DNA of 64,000 bases from Aquarana catesbeiana. Its lineage: Eukaryota; Chordata; Amphibia; Anura; Ranidae. Each line of letters opens with the position of its first letter. Position 1 is the first letter of the stretch. The stretch spans positions 186,448,206-186,512,205 of the forward strand of contig NC_133329.1 in NCBI RefSeq assembly GCF_042186555.1, read 5' to 3'. This document shows, one piece after another, positions 9,329-21,796 of the stretch. A program made the position numbers and the translations under genes. The notes under the pieces were generated by a model. That model had not been told where the DNA came from. It did not search any database and saw nothing but the letters and a program-made list of their open reading frames with translations.

Positions 9329-11013
9329 CAAATCCAACTTGGTCCGGTTCAATTAGATAGGGTGTGATTTCTAATAATCGGTTGGCTTTAACTTTAGCAA
9401 AAATCTTCAGATCAGAATTGAGTAATGAGATGGGTCTGTAATTAATTGGTGAAGCCGGGTCTTTCCCTTGTTTTGGTATTGTGATGATAATCGCCTCAAG
9501 CATCTCTTCGAGAAATGAGTGAGTATTAACAGCGTAATTAAATACTCTGCATAGATATGGAGATAATATTGTTTCAAACGCCTTAAAGTATTTGCTGGAC
9601 AGACCTGTTTATTTAATGGCAACATTTGAATGACTTTCTTAATTTCATCTACAGTTATTGGATCGTTTATTTTTCCAGGTTAGTGGATTCTACAGTATGG
9701 ACCTTAATCTTATTTAGAAATTGAGTTATATCTAATGGTTGAGGTTGGGCAATACTTTGGTCCTCTTTTAGAATGTATAAACCTTCGTAGTATTCTGCAA
9801 ACGCGTCTGCTATATTTTGTGGGTTGTATAAGACTTTTCATGATTTGTGGTGAATTATTTTATGAATTTTCTGTTTGTTCTGTCTGTTACGTAATTGAAA
9901 AGGTAGGAGTTTGCCGCTTTGTTCCCTTGTGAGTAGTGATTTAGTTTTAGTTTTTTTAAGATATTTTTCGTAGTTAGAGATCAGTATTGATCAAAGTTCG
10001 TTTCTGGTATCGTTAAGTTGTTGAAGAAGAGGAGGGTGTTTGGGGGATGCTTTATGTTCTTTCTCCAGTTTGGCAATTTTGGTTAGTAGGTTGGATACTA
10101 CCTGTGATCTTCTTTTTTTTTTTCCCTAGAGGCCATTTGGATCAGTAATCCTCTGATGTATGCTTTGTGGGCACACCATGCACTAGAGATAGTGACTGTG
10201 TCATTATCATTTAGTTTGAAGAATTCTTCTAATCTTTCTTTCATCACTGTCAATATATAGGTGTTGTTTCTCTATGGCACATGGTTGGAATTTTGTTGCC
10301 CAAGGTTAATGACCAAATAAATTGGGGCATGGTCAGACCATGTTATATTATGTATACGGGCATCTGTGATTTTTTGTAGGAGAGCTCTGTCAGCGATGAA
10401 GAAATCGATCCTAGAATAGGACTTATGAACATTGGAATAAAATGTGAAGTATTTTTCTGTTGAGAGGAGGCATCTCCATGGGTCATGGAGGTCTCCTTGT
10501 GAAAGCATGTCCTTCAATCCTTTCCTCTTGGATTGGATTCCTTTGGTGGTGTCCAGAAGCGGATCCATCGTTGCATTGAAGTCTCCACAAAGAATAATAT
10601 TGCCTTTCTGTATTTTTTTTGTTAATTTGAGTACTTTTTGAAGGAATTGTTGTGGGTTTTTGTTCAGAGCATAGATGTTAGGGATCGTCATTATTAAGTT
10701 TTCAATCTTTGCAACCAGGATGACATATCTCCCCTGGCAATCAATTTTGGAATCCAGATGTTGAAAAGAGATCAAGTCTTTGATGATCGTCAGGAGTCCT
10801 TTTTTCTTCTTGCGATGAGAATATATGAGGAAATTTAGGGTGGGCAAAATGAGGAGGGTTATCTCTTGCAAAATGTGATTCTTGAATACACAGGATGTCG
10901 CTGCCAAATTTTAAGGTGTCGTTCCATAGGGCTTTTCTCTTAAAGGGGCTATTAAGACCTTTCACATTCAGTGATAAAAGGTTTAGATTAGCTATGTTGG
11001 ATATATTTGTCAT
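9329..11013 (-). pseudogene. L1-2 ORF2, endonuclease and RT start
   Basis: The frame starting at 11013 gives LNLLSLNVKGLNSP and IQESHF, the start of an L1 apurinic-type endonuclease. The frame 10907-10272 supplies the rest, including ILCGDFNAT, SRIDFFIAD and WSDHAPI, so the core residues are preserved. RT start motifs are at 9503-9318 (NYRPISLLNSDLK, PDQVGF). Frameshifts and stops fill 9630-10270. The endonuclease nicks DNA for target-primed reverse transcription. It is broken at 9328 by the TTAA-type element. Confidence 0.8.
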
Positions 11014-11334
11014 GTTTGAACAGCTTAAGATAGTAGAACCATAGAGTAATTGCGAGTTCCAACGGATTTGTAACTTCCATGCTGAGGAGAGATTGTTTGA
11101 GAAGTCTTGAGGAGGAGGATAGTAAAGAAACGAGACTCATGGTCTAGAACAAGGGGAAACATATAAGTTGCCAAGCAACTCTTGTGTGCATTACAACTTG
11201 CACTTTTATTGTGGGGCTTGTTTAGCCAGAGGTTAAGGATGTGAGTCTGAGGTCTCCCTGTGTAGCAAAAAGCCTGAGGTGATTAGGCAGTGGTATTTTT
11301 GGGGGGACAGAGATGGTATGGTCTCCATTGGTGG

Positions 11335-11466
11335 TTAATAAACTTCACCAACTTAGACTATTGTGTTCTGATCCATCACATATAATTGACATAATTGAAC
11401 TAAAGGCTGTAATGTAACAAAATAGGTAAAAAGCCAAGGGGGTGAATACTTTTGCAAGGCACTGTA
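11335..11466 (+). mobile_element. Tc1-type transposon right-end fragment
   Basis: About 130 bp ending GGGGGTGAATACTTTTGCAAGGCACTG followed by TA. This is the terminal inverted repeat of a common vertebrate Tc1 family. No left end or transposase is nearby, so it is a truncated remnant beside the minisatellite. Confidence 0.7.
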
Positions 11467-11467
11467 T

Positions 11468-11617
11468 ATGTGCAGTCTCTGATCATCTCCTGTATATGTC
11501 TGCAGTCTCTGATCATCTCCTGTATCCTATGTGCAGTCTCTGATCATCTCCTGCATCCTATGTGCAGTCTCTGATCATCTTCTGTAACCTATGTGCAGTC
11601 TTTGATCATCTCCTGTA
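11468..11617. repeat. Minisatellite (GCAGTCTCTGATCATCTCCTG), left half
   Basis: Roughly 31-bp units built on GCAGTCTCTGATCATCTCCTGTATCC. The array continues at 13257 after the Tc1 element, so the transposon inserted into it. Confidence 0.85.
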
Positions 11618-11619
11618 TA

Positions 11620-13254
11620 CAGTTGTGCTCATAAGTTTATATACCCTGGCAGAATTTATGATTTCTTGGCCATTTTTCAGAGAATATGAATGATAACACA
11701 AAAACTTTTCTTTCATTCATGGTTAGTGTTTGGCTGAAGCCATTTATTATCAATCAACTGTGTTTACTCTTTTTAAATCATAATGACAACAGAAACTAGC
11801 CAAATCACCCTGATCAAAAGTTTATATACCCTGGTGATTTTGGCCTGATAACATGCACACAAGTTGACACAAAGGGGTTTGAATGGCTATTAAAGGTAAC
11901 CATCCTCACCTGTGATCTGTTTGCTTATAACTAGTGTGTGTGCATAAAAGTTTAATGAGTTTCTGGACTCCTGACAGACCCTTGCATCTTTAATCCAGTG
12001 CTGCACTGATGTTTCTGGATTCTGATTCATGGGGAAAGCAAAAGAATTGTCAAAGGATCTGTGGGAAAAGGTAGTTGAACTGTATTAAACAGGAAAGGGA
12101 TATAAAAAGATATCCAAGGAATTAAGAATGCCAGTGTTCAAACTCTAATCAAGAAGTGGAAAATGAGGGGTTCTGTTGAAACCAAACCACGGTCAGGTAG
12201 ACCAATTAAAATTTCAGCCACAACTGCCAGGAAAATAGTTTGAGATGCAAAGAAAAACCTACAAATAATTTCAGATGAAATACAGGACTCCCTGACAACA
12301 TGTGGTGTGGCTGTTTCAAGATGCACAATAAGGAGGTACTTGAAGAAAGATGGGCTGCATGGTCAAGTCGCCAGAAGAAAGTCATTACTACGCAAATGCC
12401 ACAAAGTATCTCGCTTACAATACTCCAAACAGCACAGAGACAAGTCTCAAACCTTCTGGCACAAAGTCATTTGGAGTGATGAGACCAAAATGTAATCACA
12501 ACCATAAACGCTACATTCGGAGAGGAGTCAACAAGGCCTATGTTGAAAGGTACACCATTCCTACTGTAAAACGCGGAGGTGGATCGCTGATGTTTTGGAT
12601 ATGTGTGAGCTACAAAGGCACAGGAAATTTGGTCAAAATTGATGGCAAGATGAATGCAGTATGCTATCAAAAAATACTGGAGGAACATTTGCATTCATCA
12701 GCCAGGAAGCTGCACATGGGATGTACTTGGACATTCCAACATAACAATTATCCAAAACACAAGGCCAAGTCGACCTGCCATTGGCTACAGCAGAATAAAG
12801 TGAAGGTTCTGGAGTGGCCATCTCAGTCTTCTGACCTCAATATCATTGAGCCACTTTGGGGAGATCTCAAACGTGCAGTTCATGCAAGACAGCCCAAGAA
12901 TTTACAGGAACTGGAGGCTTTTTGCCAAGAGGAATGGGCAGCTTTACCATCTGAGAAGATAAAGAGCCTCATCCACAAATACCATAAAAGACTTTACGCT
13001 ATCATTGATGTTAAAGGGGGCGATATACGGTATTAAGAACTGGGGTATGTAAACTTTTAATCAGGGTCATTTGAGTACTTTCTGTTGTGATTACGATTTA
13101 GAAAGATTGAACACAGTTGATTGATAATAAATGGCTTTAGCCAAACACTAGCCATGAGTGAAAGAAAAGTTTTTGTGTTATCATTCATATTCTCTGAAAA
13201 ATGGCCAAGAAATCATAAATTCTGCCAGGGTATGTAAACTTATGAGCACAACTG
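11620..13254 (+). mobile_element. Tc1/mariner transposon Tc1-1
   Basis: Ends CAGTTGTGCTCATAAGTTTA and its inverse at 13235-13254, with TA duplicated on each side (11618-11619 and 13255-13256). The long terminal inverted repeats (about 210 bp) carry a second inner copy of the end motif (AGTTTATATACCCTGG), the IR/DR arrangement typical of Tc1 elements. Length is 1635 bp, normal for the family. It encodes a broken transposase. Confidence 0.9.
12029..13036 (+). pseudogene. Tc1-1 transposase, DD34E family, broken
   Basis: The total span of 336 codons including stop equals the usual family length. The N-terminal helix-turn-helix region (MGKAKELSKDLWEKVVEL) has an in-frame stop. The frame shifts near 12135 and back near 12490, so the lesions almost compensate. 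The first catalytic aspartate is in WSDETK. The second site reads FQHNNYPKHKAK, where the family has an aspartate, so this residue appears changed to Asn. The glutamate is kept in SSDLNIIEPLW. The protein would normally bind the terminal repeats and cut and paste at TA; this copy is inactive. Confidence 0.9.
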
Positions 13255-13256
13255 TA

Positions 13257-13640
13257 TATGCGCAGTCTCTGATCATCTCCTGTATCCTATGTGCAGTCTC
13301 TGACCATCTCTTGTATATATGTGTAGTCTCTGATCATCTCCTGTATCCTATGTGCAGTCTCTGACCATCTCCTTTATATATGTGCAGTCTCTGATTATCT
13401 CCTGTATTCTATGTGCAGTCTTTGATCATCTGCAGTCTCTGATCATCTCCTGTATCATGTCCACAGTCTCTGATCGCCTCCTGTATCATGTCTGCAGTCT
13501 CTGATCATCCCCTGTATCATGTCTTCAGTCTCTGACCATCTCTTGTAGTATGTCTGCAGTCTGCGACTGTTTCCTGTAGTATGTCTGCAGTCTCTGACCA
13601 TCTCCTGTAGTATGCCTGCTGTCTCTGACCATCTCCCGTC
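13257..13640. repeat. Minisatellite (GCAGTCTCTGATCATCTCCTG), right half
   Basis: About 12 units of about 31 bp, more diverged to the right (CTGACCATCTCTTGTAGTATG). Same array as 11468-11617. Confidence 0.85.
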
Positions 13641-14879
13641 TAGCACTAAATAATATGCACGACCCTTTGGTGTGTCAGGGGCTGCAGTTAAGGCCCCCAA
13701 AATCTCAGCAGTTTGACATACTGGGATGCAGTCTCCAAAACAAGCTATACTGTATGTTCGCAAAATAGAGTCAGATCAAGAAAATGTTTTCCCAGGGTCC
13801 AATCAATAGTAAAGATGACCCTGTGCTGCATCGTTTCCTCCGCAAACATGCCCAGGGCTGGCATCAGTATAAGGCTGGTGCCAGGGTGGCACCTAGGGTG
13901 CCAGGATAGTTTAGGTCTGAATCCCCAGCACTTCCTATGTGTCTCCTCAGCACTCTCCAGCTATCCCTAGGTGCTCTGTTCTTGTAGGCCCTGGCACTCC
14001 AGCGCTAACTCCATCTCCCCAAGCACTTTCCAACATTCCTTCCCTCTCCCCTATGGTGCTGCAGTGCTTGCTGAATAAAAAAAAAAAAACAGAGGTGGAT
14101 GGGGGAAGGGGTGGGGGGTCATCTATACTGCCAGTCTGGCTGCTGCTTACAAGGGCTGGTGGAAAGGAAGAGCATTACCAAGCCTCAGAGATCCCGCTGG
14201 AAGGGATGCAGGCTACATGAGGGGAGATAAGTCAGTAGGTTTGTCAGGAGGGTTTGTGTGTAGGGACTCAAGAAAGGGTAATAAAGTAGCAGGGAGGTTC
14301 AAGGGGGGGGGGGGAGAGGGGGCTTGTGGTCAGAGCCAGCTTAGTATGCAGTCTGTTTCAGTTGCTTTATGCATGCCACTGCCCAGTGTCCTCTGCAGTG
14401 ACAGGGCAATCTCTTTCAGACAGATGGCAATTTTTTGTGGTTTATATCTTTCAATTTGATGTTATAAGTTGCACTAGTAAATACAGCTGGATAAAACAAA
14501 AATGTTTTCTGTCTTAACTTCAGGCTACAAAGCAACAAAATTTGATTATTTTAAAGGGGGTGATTCTTTTCTATACCCACTGTATGCAATTTATATTGTT
14601 AATTTTAATTGCTTTAATTATTTTTCTCATTACGGGCATAAGTGGGACCTCATGTCTATGTTTTACCTAAGGCCTCACCAAGCCTAGAGCTACCTGTGCT
14701 CTCTGCTCATGTTTGGCATTACTTACGACAATTGATAAATGTCCCTTTTTATGTTGTGAACTCACCCTCCAGGGCCCAGGCAGGCTCTTCCTCACCCCAG
14801 GCTTTAAATCCAGGCTCTATCTCCTTGAATTTGGAAGGTCCTTCAGGCACCCTCTCATAGTCCAGGGCCTCCAGACACC
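13641..14879. other. Unassigned non-coding DNA
   Basis: No recognisable gene or repeat ends. It holds a short A-run (14077-14088), a G-run near 14307 and scattered short ORFs without family resemblance. Confidence 0.5.
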
Positions 14880-15725
14880 TGCTGCTCTAGTCCAGGACCT
14901 CCAGACACCCCTCTCCTAATCTGGGACCCCCAGGCACCCCCTTACCTAGTCCAGTATCTACCTTGTCCCCCACCTATCCAAGGGATCTTTGCCACACCAG
15001 CCACCATTTCCTAGTCAATGGCCTCCTCTGCACCCAAATCCCTAGTCCAGGGCCTCTTCTGAACTCCTCAGCTAGTCTAAGGCCTCCCTTACAGCCCACC
15101 CCAAAATTAGAGCCTCCTCTGCACCCTTCTCTTCCAATCCAGGTCCTTTATCAACCCCACTTTTCAAGTCCAGGGCATCCTCTACATCCCCCAGTCCAGG
15201 GCTTCCATTGTACTCCCCTCCTAGTCCAGGGCCTGCTCTGTATTCTCCAGTCCAGGGCCTCCTCTGCACCCCCAGTCAAGAGCCTCCTGTGTATTCCTCT
15301 CCCAGTCCAGGGCCTCCTCTGCACCCCCCAGTCCAGGGCCTCCTCTGCACCCCCCTAGTATAGGGCCTCCTCTGCACCCCCCAGTCCAGGGCCTCCTCGG
15401 AATCCCCCAAGTCCAGGGTCTCCTCTGCACTCCCCACGGGTCAGGGCCTCCTCTGCACCCCCTCAGCCCACCAGGACCTCCTCTGCACTCCCCAGCCCAA
15501 GGCCTCCCCTGCACTCCCCAGCCCAAGGCCTCCTCCACACCCCTCATAAGCACAGGGCCTCCTCTAACCCCCCCAGTCCAGGCCTTCTCTGCACCCCCCT
15601 CAGCCCAATGCCTTCACTGCACCCCCCATCCAAGGACCTCCTCCGCACTCCCCCCAGTCCAGGGCCTTCTCTGAACCCTCCCCCCCAGTCCAGGGCCCTC
15701 TTTGAAACCTCCCCTTCTCTGGGAT
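14880..15725. repeat. Minisatellite (CAGTCCAGGGCCTCCTCTGCACCCCC)
   Basis: About 25-30 units of about 26-30 bp with consensus CAGTCCAGGGCCTCCTCTGC plus a C-run, increasingly degenerate toward 14880. Frames are open on both strands for over 100 codons because the repeat lacks stops; I do not regard them as genes. Confidence 0.85.
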
Positions 15726-16340
15726 GCCTCACGCAGAAAAGACATAGGCTGTTTGGGCACTGTGCAGGACTAGGATGGAGACCCGCCTGTCCATTACATT
15801 TGATCGGGCGGCAGTAACACTCTTAGAGCAGGGGTTCACCGTGCGGGTGGGGGCAGAACCCGACGGCACCCCCCTAGATGCGTCACTCCTGTGTCCCCTA
15901 GTTTTGGCCCTGCCTGGTGGCACTGCCACCTTCTGATGTCAGCGCCTGCCGCACATACTGCCCATTGCAATACTCTCTGCAATACTTTTCTACACATAGT
16001 CATTGCTGTCAAACCCTCCACATTGCTTTTATGCACATACTTCATGCCTTTGTAACCCACACATTCCTCTCCTGAACATACTGGCTGGTGTAATGCTCTC
16101 TGCACATAGTGGCCACATTCACATGCTTTGGCAATTCTCTCCTACACATACAGTACTGGCCACTCTCATATGGTTCTCTTTCAAATGCCACTTTATGCAT
16201 AGACATACCTCCATAGTTCCAGCCTGTCTGGACAATATGGTCACCTGCTGACTTGGTACTATCCACAGGGGGCACAGTAGGTCACAGAAGTTGTATCCAG
16301 TGCAGGGCCGTCTTTAATATTGATTGGACCCTGGGCAAAA
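15726..16340. other. Unassigned non-coding DNA
   Basis: No coding similarity or repeat ends seen. Confidence 0.4.
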
Positions 16341-16344
16341 CTGC

Positions 16345-16690
16345 TCATTAACTATCTAGTTAACATCTAGTTATAGCTAGAGGTTACAGTACTCATTACG
16401 ACTCATAAATTAGTTGCTAGAGGTTACTGCACATCCTTACCACTCACTGATTGGTTGCTAGAGGTTACATGCTTACCGCTCACTGGTTTCAAGAGGTTAC
16501 TGCACATTATTACTGCTCAGTGATTGGTTGCTAGAGGTTACTGTACATCATTACCACTTACTTATTGGTTGCTAGAGGTTACTGTGCATCATTACCACTT
16601 ACTTATTTGTTGCTAGATGTCACAGCACATCAATACAGCTCACTGATTGGTGGCTGAAGGTTACAGCACATTATCTTCTCACTGCCTGCA
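16345..16690. repeat. Minisatellite (ATTGGTTGCTAGAGGTTAC)
   Basis: Six to seven units of about 45-55 bp built on TGATTGGTTGCTAGAGGTTACTGCACATCATTACCACTCAC. Confidence 0.8.
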
Positions 16691-16744
16691 CACCATGGAC
16701 TGGAGAGCTGAGGGGACCCACCAATTGTTATTAGCAATGAGCAG

Positions 16745-17885
16745 AGCAAATGTTGAAATAAGTAAATATGGCGCTCGCAAAATATAATATAAATGTACAA
16801 AACAAGTGTATGTATTTAAATTATAAAATATAGTGAACAAGACAAAGTCCAAATAAAGTGACCAAAATGTGTTTCAATCCACGGTGAAAAAAAACAAAAA
16901 TTCAAAACTATTGAAAAAATTCAGGTGTACATCAACACCCCCACATGTGTCCCCACTCACCAGATCACGATGACCCCCAGCTTTGCAGTCTGGGGGTCAC
17001 TTCAGGCTTAGTAGTGGTATCCAAAGATATCCAGGAATGGTGATTTGAACGTCAGATCATCAAATAAGAGATTCTTTGTGAAGGTTCTCAGCAGAATAAC
17101 CAGGCACCCAAAAACATATAAAGAATGGAACTAATAGTGAAAGTGCCATTTAAAAATATTTATTGCACAAGGGAATGGGTACTTACAAAATTTCAGATGA
17201 AAAAGGCATAAAAAATGGAGTTGGAGTGGATGTATCAAACCCAGCTCACGGTGGGCGTTCCAGGAGGCCGGAAGTGACGTCAGCAATGCTGGAAATTGCG
17301 TCAACGCATTTTGCCATCCCACAGGTCTATGATGATGCCCTGTGGGAGGGCAAAACGCGTTGACGCAATTTCCGGCATAACTGACGTCACTTCCGGCCTC
17401 GTGGAATGCACTTCCAGTCCTGTGGAACGCACACAGTGAGCGGCATTTGATACATCCACAACTCCATTTTTTATGCCTTTTTTTCATCTGAAATTTTGTA
17501 AGTACGCATTCCCTTGTGCAATAAATCTTTCTAAATGGTACTTTCACTATTAGTTCCATTCTTTATATCTTTTTGAGTGCCTGGTTATTCTGCTGAGAAC
17601 CTTCACAAAGAAACACTTATTTGATGATCTGACGTCCAAATCACCATTCCTGGATCTTTGGATACCACTACTAAGCCTGAAGCGACCCCCAGACTGCAAA
17701 GCTGGGGGTCATCGTAATCATCGTGATTTTTGTTATCCTTCACCGTGGATTGAAACACTTTTTTGTCACTTTATTTGGACTTTGTCTTGTTCACTATATT
17801 TTATAATTTAGATACATACACTTCTTTTGTACATTTTTATTATATTTTGTGAGCACCATATTTACTTATTTTTAAATTTTTTCAA
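16745..17885. mobile_element. 1.1-kb foldback, Penelope-end-like
   Basis: Arms of about 550 bp are inverse copies around a centre near 17315: 16775-16900 matches 17745-17880, and 17150-17290 matches 17360-17520. The central part has the GCAAAACGCGTTGACGC motif with a GCCC/GGGC stem, resembling the hammerhead-type fold found in Penelope-like element ends, and TTTATT lies on each arm at a comparable distance. It encodes nothing. I infer two head-to-head terminal pieces of a Penelope-like element. Confidence 0.55.
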
Positions 17886-18114
17886 GTGACTAGCACTTTG
17901 TGTGTGGCAGCTGCTTTCGTTTTTTGTTTCACTGTTTTTTCACCATCAGCGCGAGTATATATTGTAGTATATATTTTTTCACAATGAGCAGAGCAAAGCA
18001 CACACAGCTATAAAGGTTAACTGAGTGCAGCTAGGAACAGAGCCCAATAGGAGCAGTATCCCTGAGGACAGGCTGCCAGAAATAAATGACTAGTCATACT
18101 GCCTGTAGTAAAGC

Positions 18115-18270
18115 AGTGTGGAGGGGTGTGCTAAGTACAGAGTGCAGGGTTAAGGAGTGTGCTATCTACAGAGTGCAGGATTGAGGGGTGAGCTATGTAT
18201 GGAGTGCAGTATTGACTGGTGAGCTATGTACAGAGTGCAGGATTGAGGGGTGAGCTATGTACGGAGCTTT
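18115..18270. repeat. Minisatellite (GAGGGGTGAGCTATGTACAGAGTGCAG)
   Basis: Four to five units of about 34 bp with consensus TGAGGGGTGAGCTATGTACAGAGTGCAGGAT. Confidence 0.75.
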
Positions 18271-19480
18271 AAATCCAGCCTTCTTTGACTCATCCAATCA
18301 GGCTGTGCCCAATATACATTTACTAGGTACAGTGACCAATTAGGGAGAATTATATTAGCCACACTACAGAAAGGAGGGGGGGGATATAATGCTTTGTGAC
18401 CAAGCTAACTCACTCTTTGATGTGGGAACAGACAGCAGTCACCATGGGCTGTCCTGAAGTTAACAGGTAATCTAATATACTTTTATTTTATACTGTACTG
18501 TAAATATGGGTGTCGTGGGTCATTTGTAAATACCATGTAAGCCAGGAGACCTACACTGTACATTGTGTTGTAAATACTGTCTGGTGTGTACTTTGTATAG
18601 ATTATGTAACCCTATTAATAAATGTGTATTGCGGAACGAACTACCTCTTTGTTGTAAGATCTCTCAGATCTAGATATGTATATGTCCATACTACTACAAT
18701 GATTGAGGTGTATGCACAAAATACAGAACTAGTCAACAATATGCAGTAAAGTAAACAAGTTCCAGGGAATCTAAACACCATTATATAGCAATTATGTCAT
18801 ACCTCCCAACTTTGGAACTTGAGAATGAGGGACACCTACGGATGGAAAAGACATGAGCACCGCAACAATAATGGGCATGGCTTTAATGCGTTGCATATTG
18901 AGGTGGCTTAAAGGAGCATGGTTAAATAGAGTCTAAAGCAGTATTAATCCCACAAGCAAACATTTATTATATTTCAGCCTTCCAATTCTTAGATGTGATG
19001 GCTGCATTCATTTTCTTTTTCTTTCTTTTTTAGGCTTTCTTCTATTTTCCCCTGGTGATTCATCCAGTATGTCTTTTGTTTTTTTAAAAGAATAAGCTGT
19101 CCTGCAGATGTAGCAGTTAGAGTGTTGAGACAAACCATTTACCCTTACAGAGGTGCTTACAATGATCAGCTGTTATTTAGTTATGTAAGACCTTTATCAT
19201 GAAAGAAAAAAAATCTGTTTTCTGAAACTGCTTATAAAGTGTTAGTGTATTTAAATCTGCTAGTCCATCTAACACTCCCTTCCCCCCAGATTGATAATGC
19301 TGCTGTTCAAAAGTGCCCCCATTGTGCCTCCATCCAGAGTTGTTTCTCATTAATACAGGATGTATGTTATGTACCAGATCACCAGGTGAAAAATATTTTA
19401 TATATGGATGGAGGAACTTACTGCTGGACATCTCAGGATCCCAAAGACCTTCATTCACATTGAACGCAGGGGTGGTTCAC
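18271..19480. other. Unassigned DNA left of L1-3
   Basis: Contains an AATAAA (18618-18623) and a short CATACCTCCCAACTTTGG motif (18811-18828) typical of a frog dispersed repeat end. No gene is recognised. Confidence 0.4.
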
Positions 19481-19735
19481 AGGCGTTTTTTTTTTTTCTT
19501 TCAAATAGATTTTTATTGAACATTTTTCAAAATTACATACGTAGAGACATTGAAAAGTTCAAGCTTCAAACAACTTATGCGATATTACAGTTGTAGAAAT
19601 AGTTCCAACATATACAGTGGGGACGGAAGGTATTCAGACCCCTTACATTTTTCACTCTTTGTTATATTGCAGCCATTTGCTAAAATCATTTAAGTTCATT
19701 TTTTTCCTCATTAATGTACACACAGCACCCCTAAT

Positions 19736-20150
19736 AGGGCGTACACACGGTCGGACTTTGTTCGGACATTCCGACAACAAAATCCTAGGATTTTTTCCGA
19801 CGGATGTTAGCTCAAACTTGTCTTGCATACACACGGTCACACAAAGTTGGCGGAAAATCCGATCATTCTAAACGCGGTGACGTAAAACATGTACGTTGGG
19901 ACTATAAACGGGGCAGTGGCCAATAGCTTTCATCTCTTTATTTATTCTGAGCATGCGTGGCACTTTGTCCGTCGGATTTGTGTACACACGATCGGAATTT
20001 CCGACAACGGATTTTGTTTTCGGAAAATTTTATCTCCTGCTCTCCAACTTTGTGTGTCGGAAAATCCGATGGAAAATATCCGATGGAATTTCCGACAACA
20101 CGCTCCGATCGGACATTTTCCATCGGAAAATCCGACCGTGTGTACGGGGC
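19736..20150. mobile_element. MITE inside Tc1-2 left terminal repeat
   Basis: Starts GGGCGTACACACGGTCGGAC and ends as the inverse GTCCGACCGTGTGTACGGGGC-like sequence, with many CGGAAAATCCGA motifs between. Comparison with the right terminal repeat of Tc1-2 (CCCCATATTGACAG) shows where it entered. Flanking AATA/ATA may be the target duplication. Non-coding. Confidence 0.75.
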
Positions 20151-20423
20151 AATATTGACAGAAAAACACAGAATTGTTGAAATTTTTGCAGATTTATTAA
20201 AAAAGAAAAACTGAAATATCACATGGTCCTAAGTATTCAGACCCATTGCTGTGACACTCATATATTTAACTCAGGTGCTGTCCATTTCTTCTGATTATCC
20301 TTGAGATGGTTCTACACCTTCATTTGAGTCCAGCGGTGTTTGATTATACTGATTGGACTTGATTAGGAAAGCCACACACCTGTCTATATAAGACTTTACA
20401 GCTCACAGTGCACGTCAGAGCAA

Positions 20424-21426
20424 ATGAGAATCATGAGGTCAAAGGAACTGCCTGAAGAGCTCAGAGACAGAATTGTGGCAAGGCACAGATCTGGCCATAG
20501 TTACAAAAAAATTTCTGCTGCACTTAAGTTTCCTAAGAGCACAGTGGCCTCCATAATCTTTAAATGGAAGACGTTTGGGACGACTAGAACCCTTCCTAGA
20601 GTTGGCCATCCGGGGAGAAGAGCCTTGGTGAGAGAGGTAAAGAAGAACCCAAAGATCACTGTGGCTGAGCTCCAGAGATGCAGTCGGGAGATGGGAGAAA
20701 GTTGTAGAAAGTCAACCATCACTGCAGCCCTCCACCAGTCGGGGCTTTATGGCAGAGTGGCCCCGATGGAAGCCTCTCCTCAGTGCAAGACACATGAAAG
20801 CCTGCAAGGAGTTTGCTAAAAAACACCTGAAGGACTCCAAGATTGTGATTCTCTGGTCTGATGAGACCAAGATAGAACTTTTTGGCCTTAATTCTAAGCG
20901 GTATGTGTGGAGAAAACCAGGCACTGCTCATCACCTGTCCAATACAGTCCCAACAGTGAAGCATGGTGGTGGCAGCATCATGCTGTGGGGGTGTTTTTCA
21001 GCTGCAGGGAAAGGATGACTGGTTGCAATCGAGGGAAAGATGAATGTGGCCAAGTACAGGGATATCCTGGACGAAAACCTTCTCCAGAGTGCTTAGGACC
21101 TCAGACTGGGCCGAAGGTTTACCTTCCAACAAGACAATGACCCTAAGCACACAGCTAAAATAATGAAGGAGTGACTTCACAACAACTCCGTGACTGTTCT
21201 TGAATGGCCCAGCCAGAGCCCTGACTTAAACCCAATTGAGCATCTCTGGAGAGATCTAAAAATGGCTGTCCACCAACGTTTACCATCCAACCTGACAGAA
21301 CTGGAGAGGATCTGCAAGGAGGAATGGCAGAGGATGCCCAAATGCAGGTGTGAAAAGCTTGTTGCATCTTTCCCAAAAAGACTCATGGCTGTATTAGATC
21401 AAAAGGGTGCTTCTACTAAATACTGA
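20424..21426 (+). pseudogene. Tc1-2 transposase, DD34E family, broken
   Basis: The start ATG at 20424 (or 20433) opens LPEELRDRIVARHRSGHSY, the paired-like DNA-binding region with a second helix-turn-helix. A frameshift near 20765 and stops near 21019, 21096 and 21174 kill it. Catalytic residues are all still readable: WSDETKIEL, QQDNDPKHTAK and PDLNPIEHLWRD. It is less diverged from the family pattern than Tc1-1. Confidence 0.9.
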
Positions 21427-21796
21427 GCAAAGAGTCTGTATACTTAGGACCATGTGATATTTCAGTTTTTCTTTTTTAATAAATCTGCAAAAATGTCAAC
21501 AATTCTGTGTTTTTCTGTCAATATGGGGTGCTGTGTGTACATTAATGAGGAAAAAAAATGAACTTAAATGATTTTAGCAAATGGCTGCAATATAACAAAG
21601 AGTGAAAAATGTAAGGGGGTCTGAATACTTTCCGTCCCCACTGTAACTTTCAGAACCAAGCAAGTAATAGTGTTATGAACTTATGGTTAACAAATGGGTA
21701 TTAGGGAAAAGGGAAGATAATTAAGCGTATACAGTAAGAAAATAAAGAGAGATAGGAGGAAGAGAAAGTAGTGAGATAGAGTAGGATCATCAGAGC

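Larger units (their letters stand above)
6389..11334 (-). mobile_element. L1-clade LINE, L1-2, interrupted
   Basis: A minus-strand L1 whose ORF2 begins at 11013. The middle is split by the element at 7406-9328, and its 3 prime part is cut at 6389 by the GC/GA element, so its end lies to the left of the window. Upstream of ORF2 (11014-11334) there is only spacer-like sequence with no ORF1, and a Tc1 end fragment follows. It is older than L1-1 and than both inserted elements. Confidence 0.8.
19615..21643 (+). mobile_element. Tc1/mariner transposon Tc1-2
   Basis: Ends CAGTGGGGACGGAAGG and inverse CCGTCCCCACTG with TA on both sides (19613-19614 and 21644-21645). Each terminal repeat runs roughly 110 bp or more. 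The left one is interrupted by a MITE (19736-20150). It lies in the 3 prime UTR of L1-3. Confidence 0.9.

Noticed and set aside
14963..15553. Frames of 131 and 110 codons
   Set aside because: Minisatellite without stop codons, open on both strands.
18400..18760. Possible LTR (TATA-like stretch, AATAAA)
   Set aside because: No matching second LTR, primer-binding site or polypurine tract was seen.
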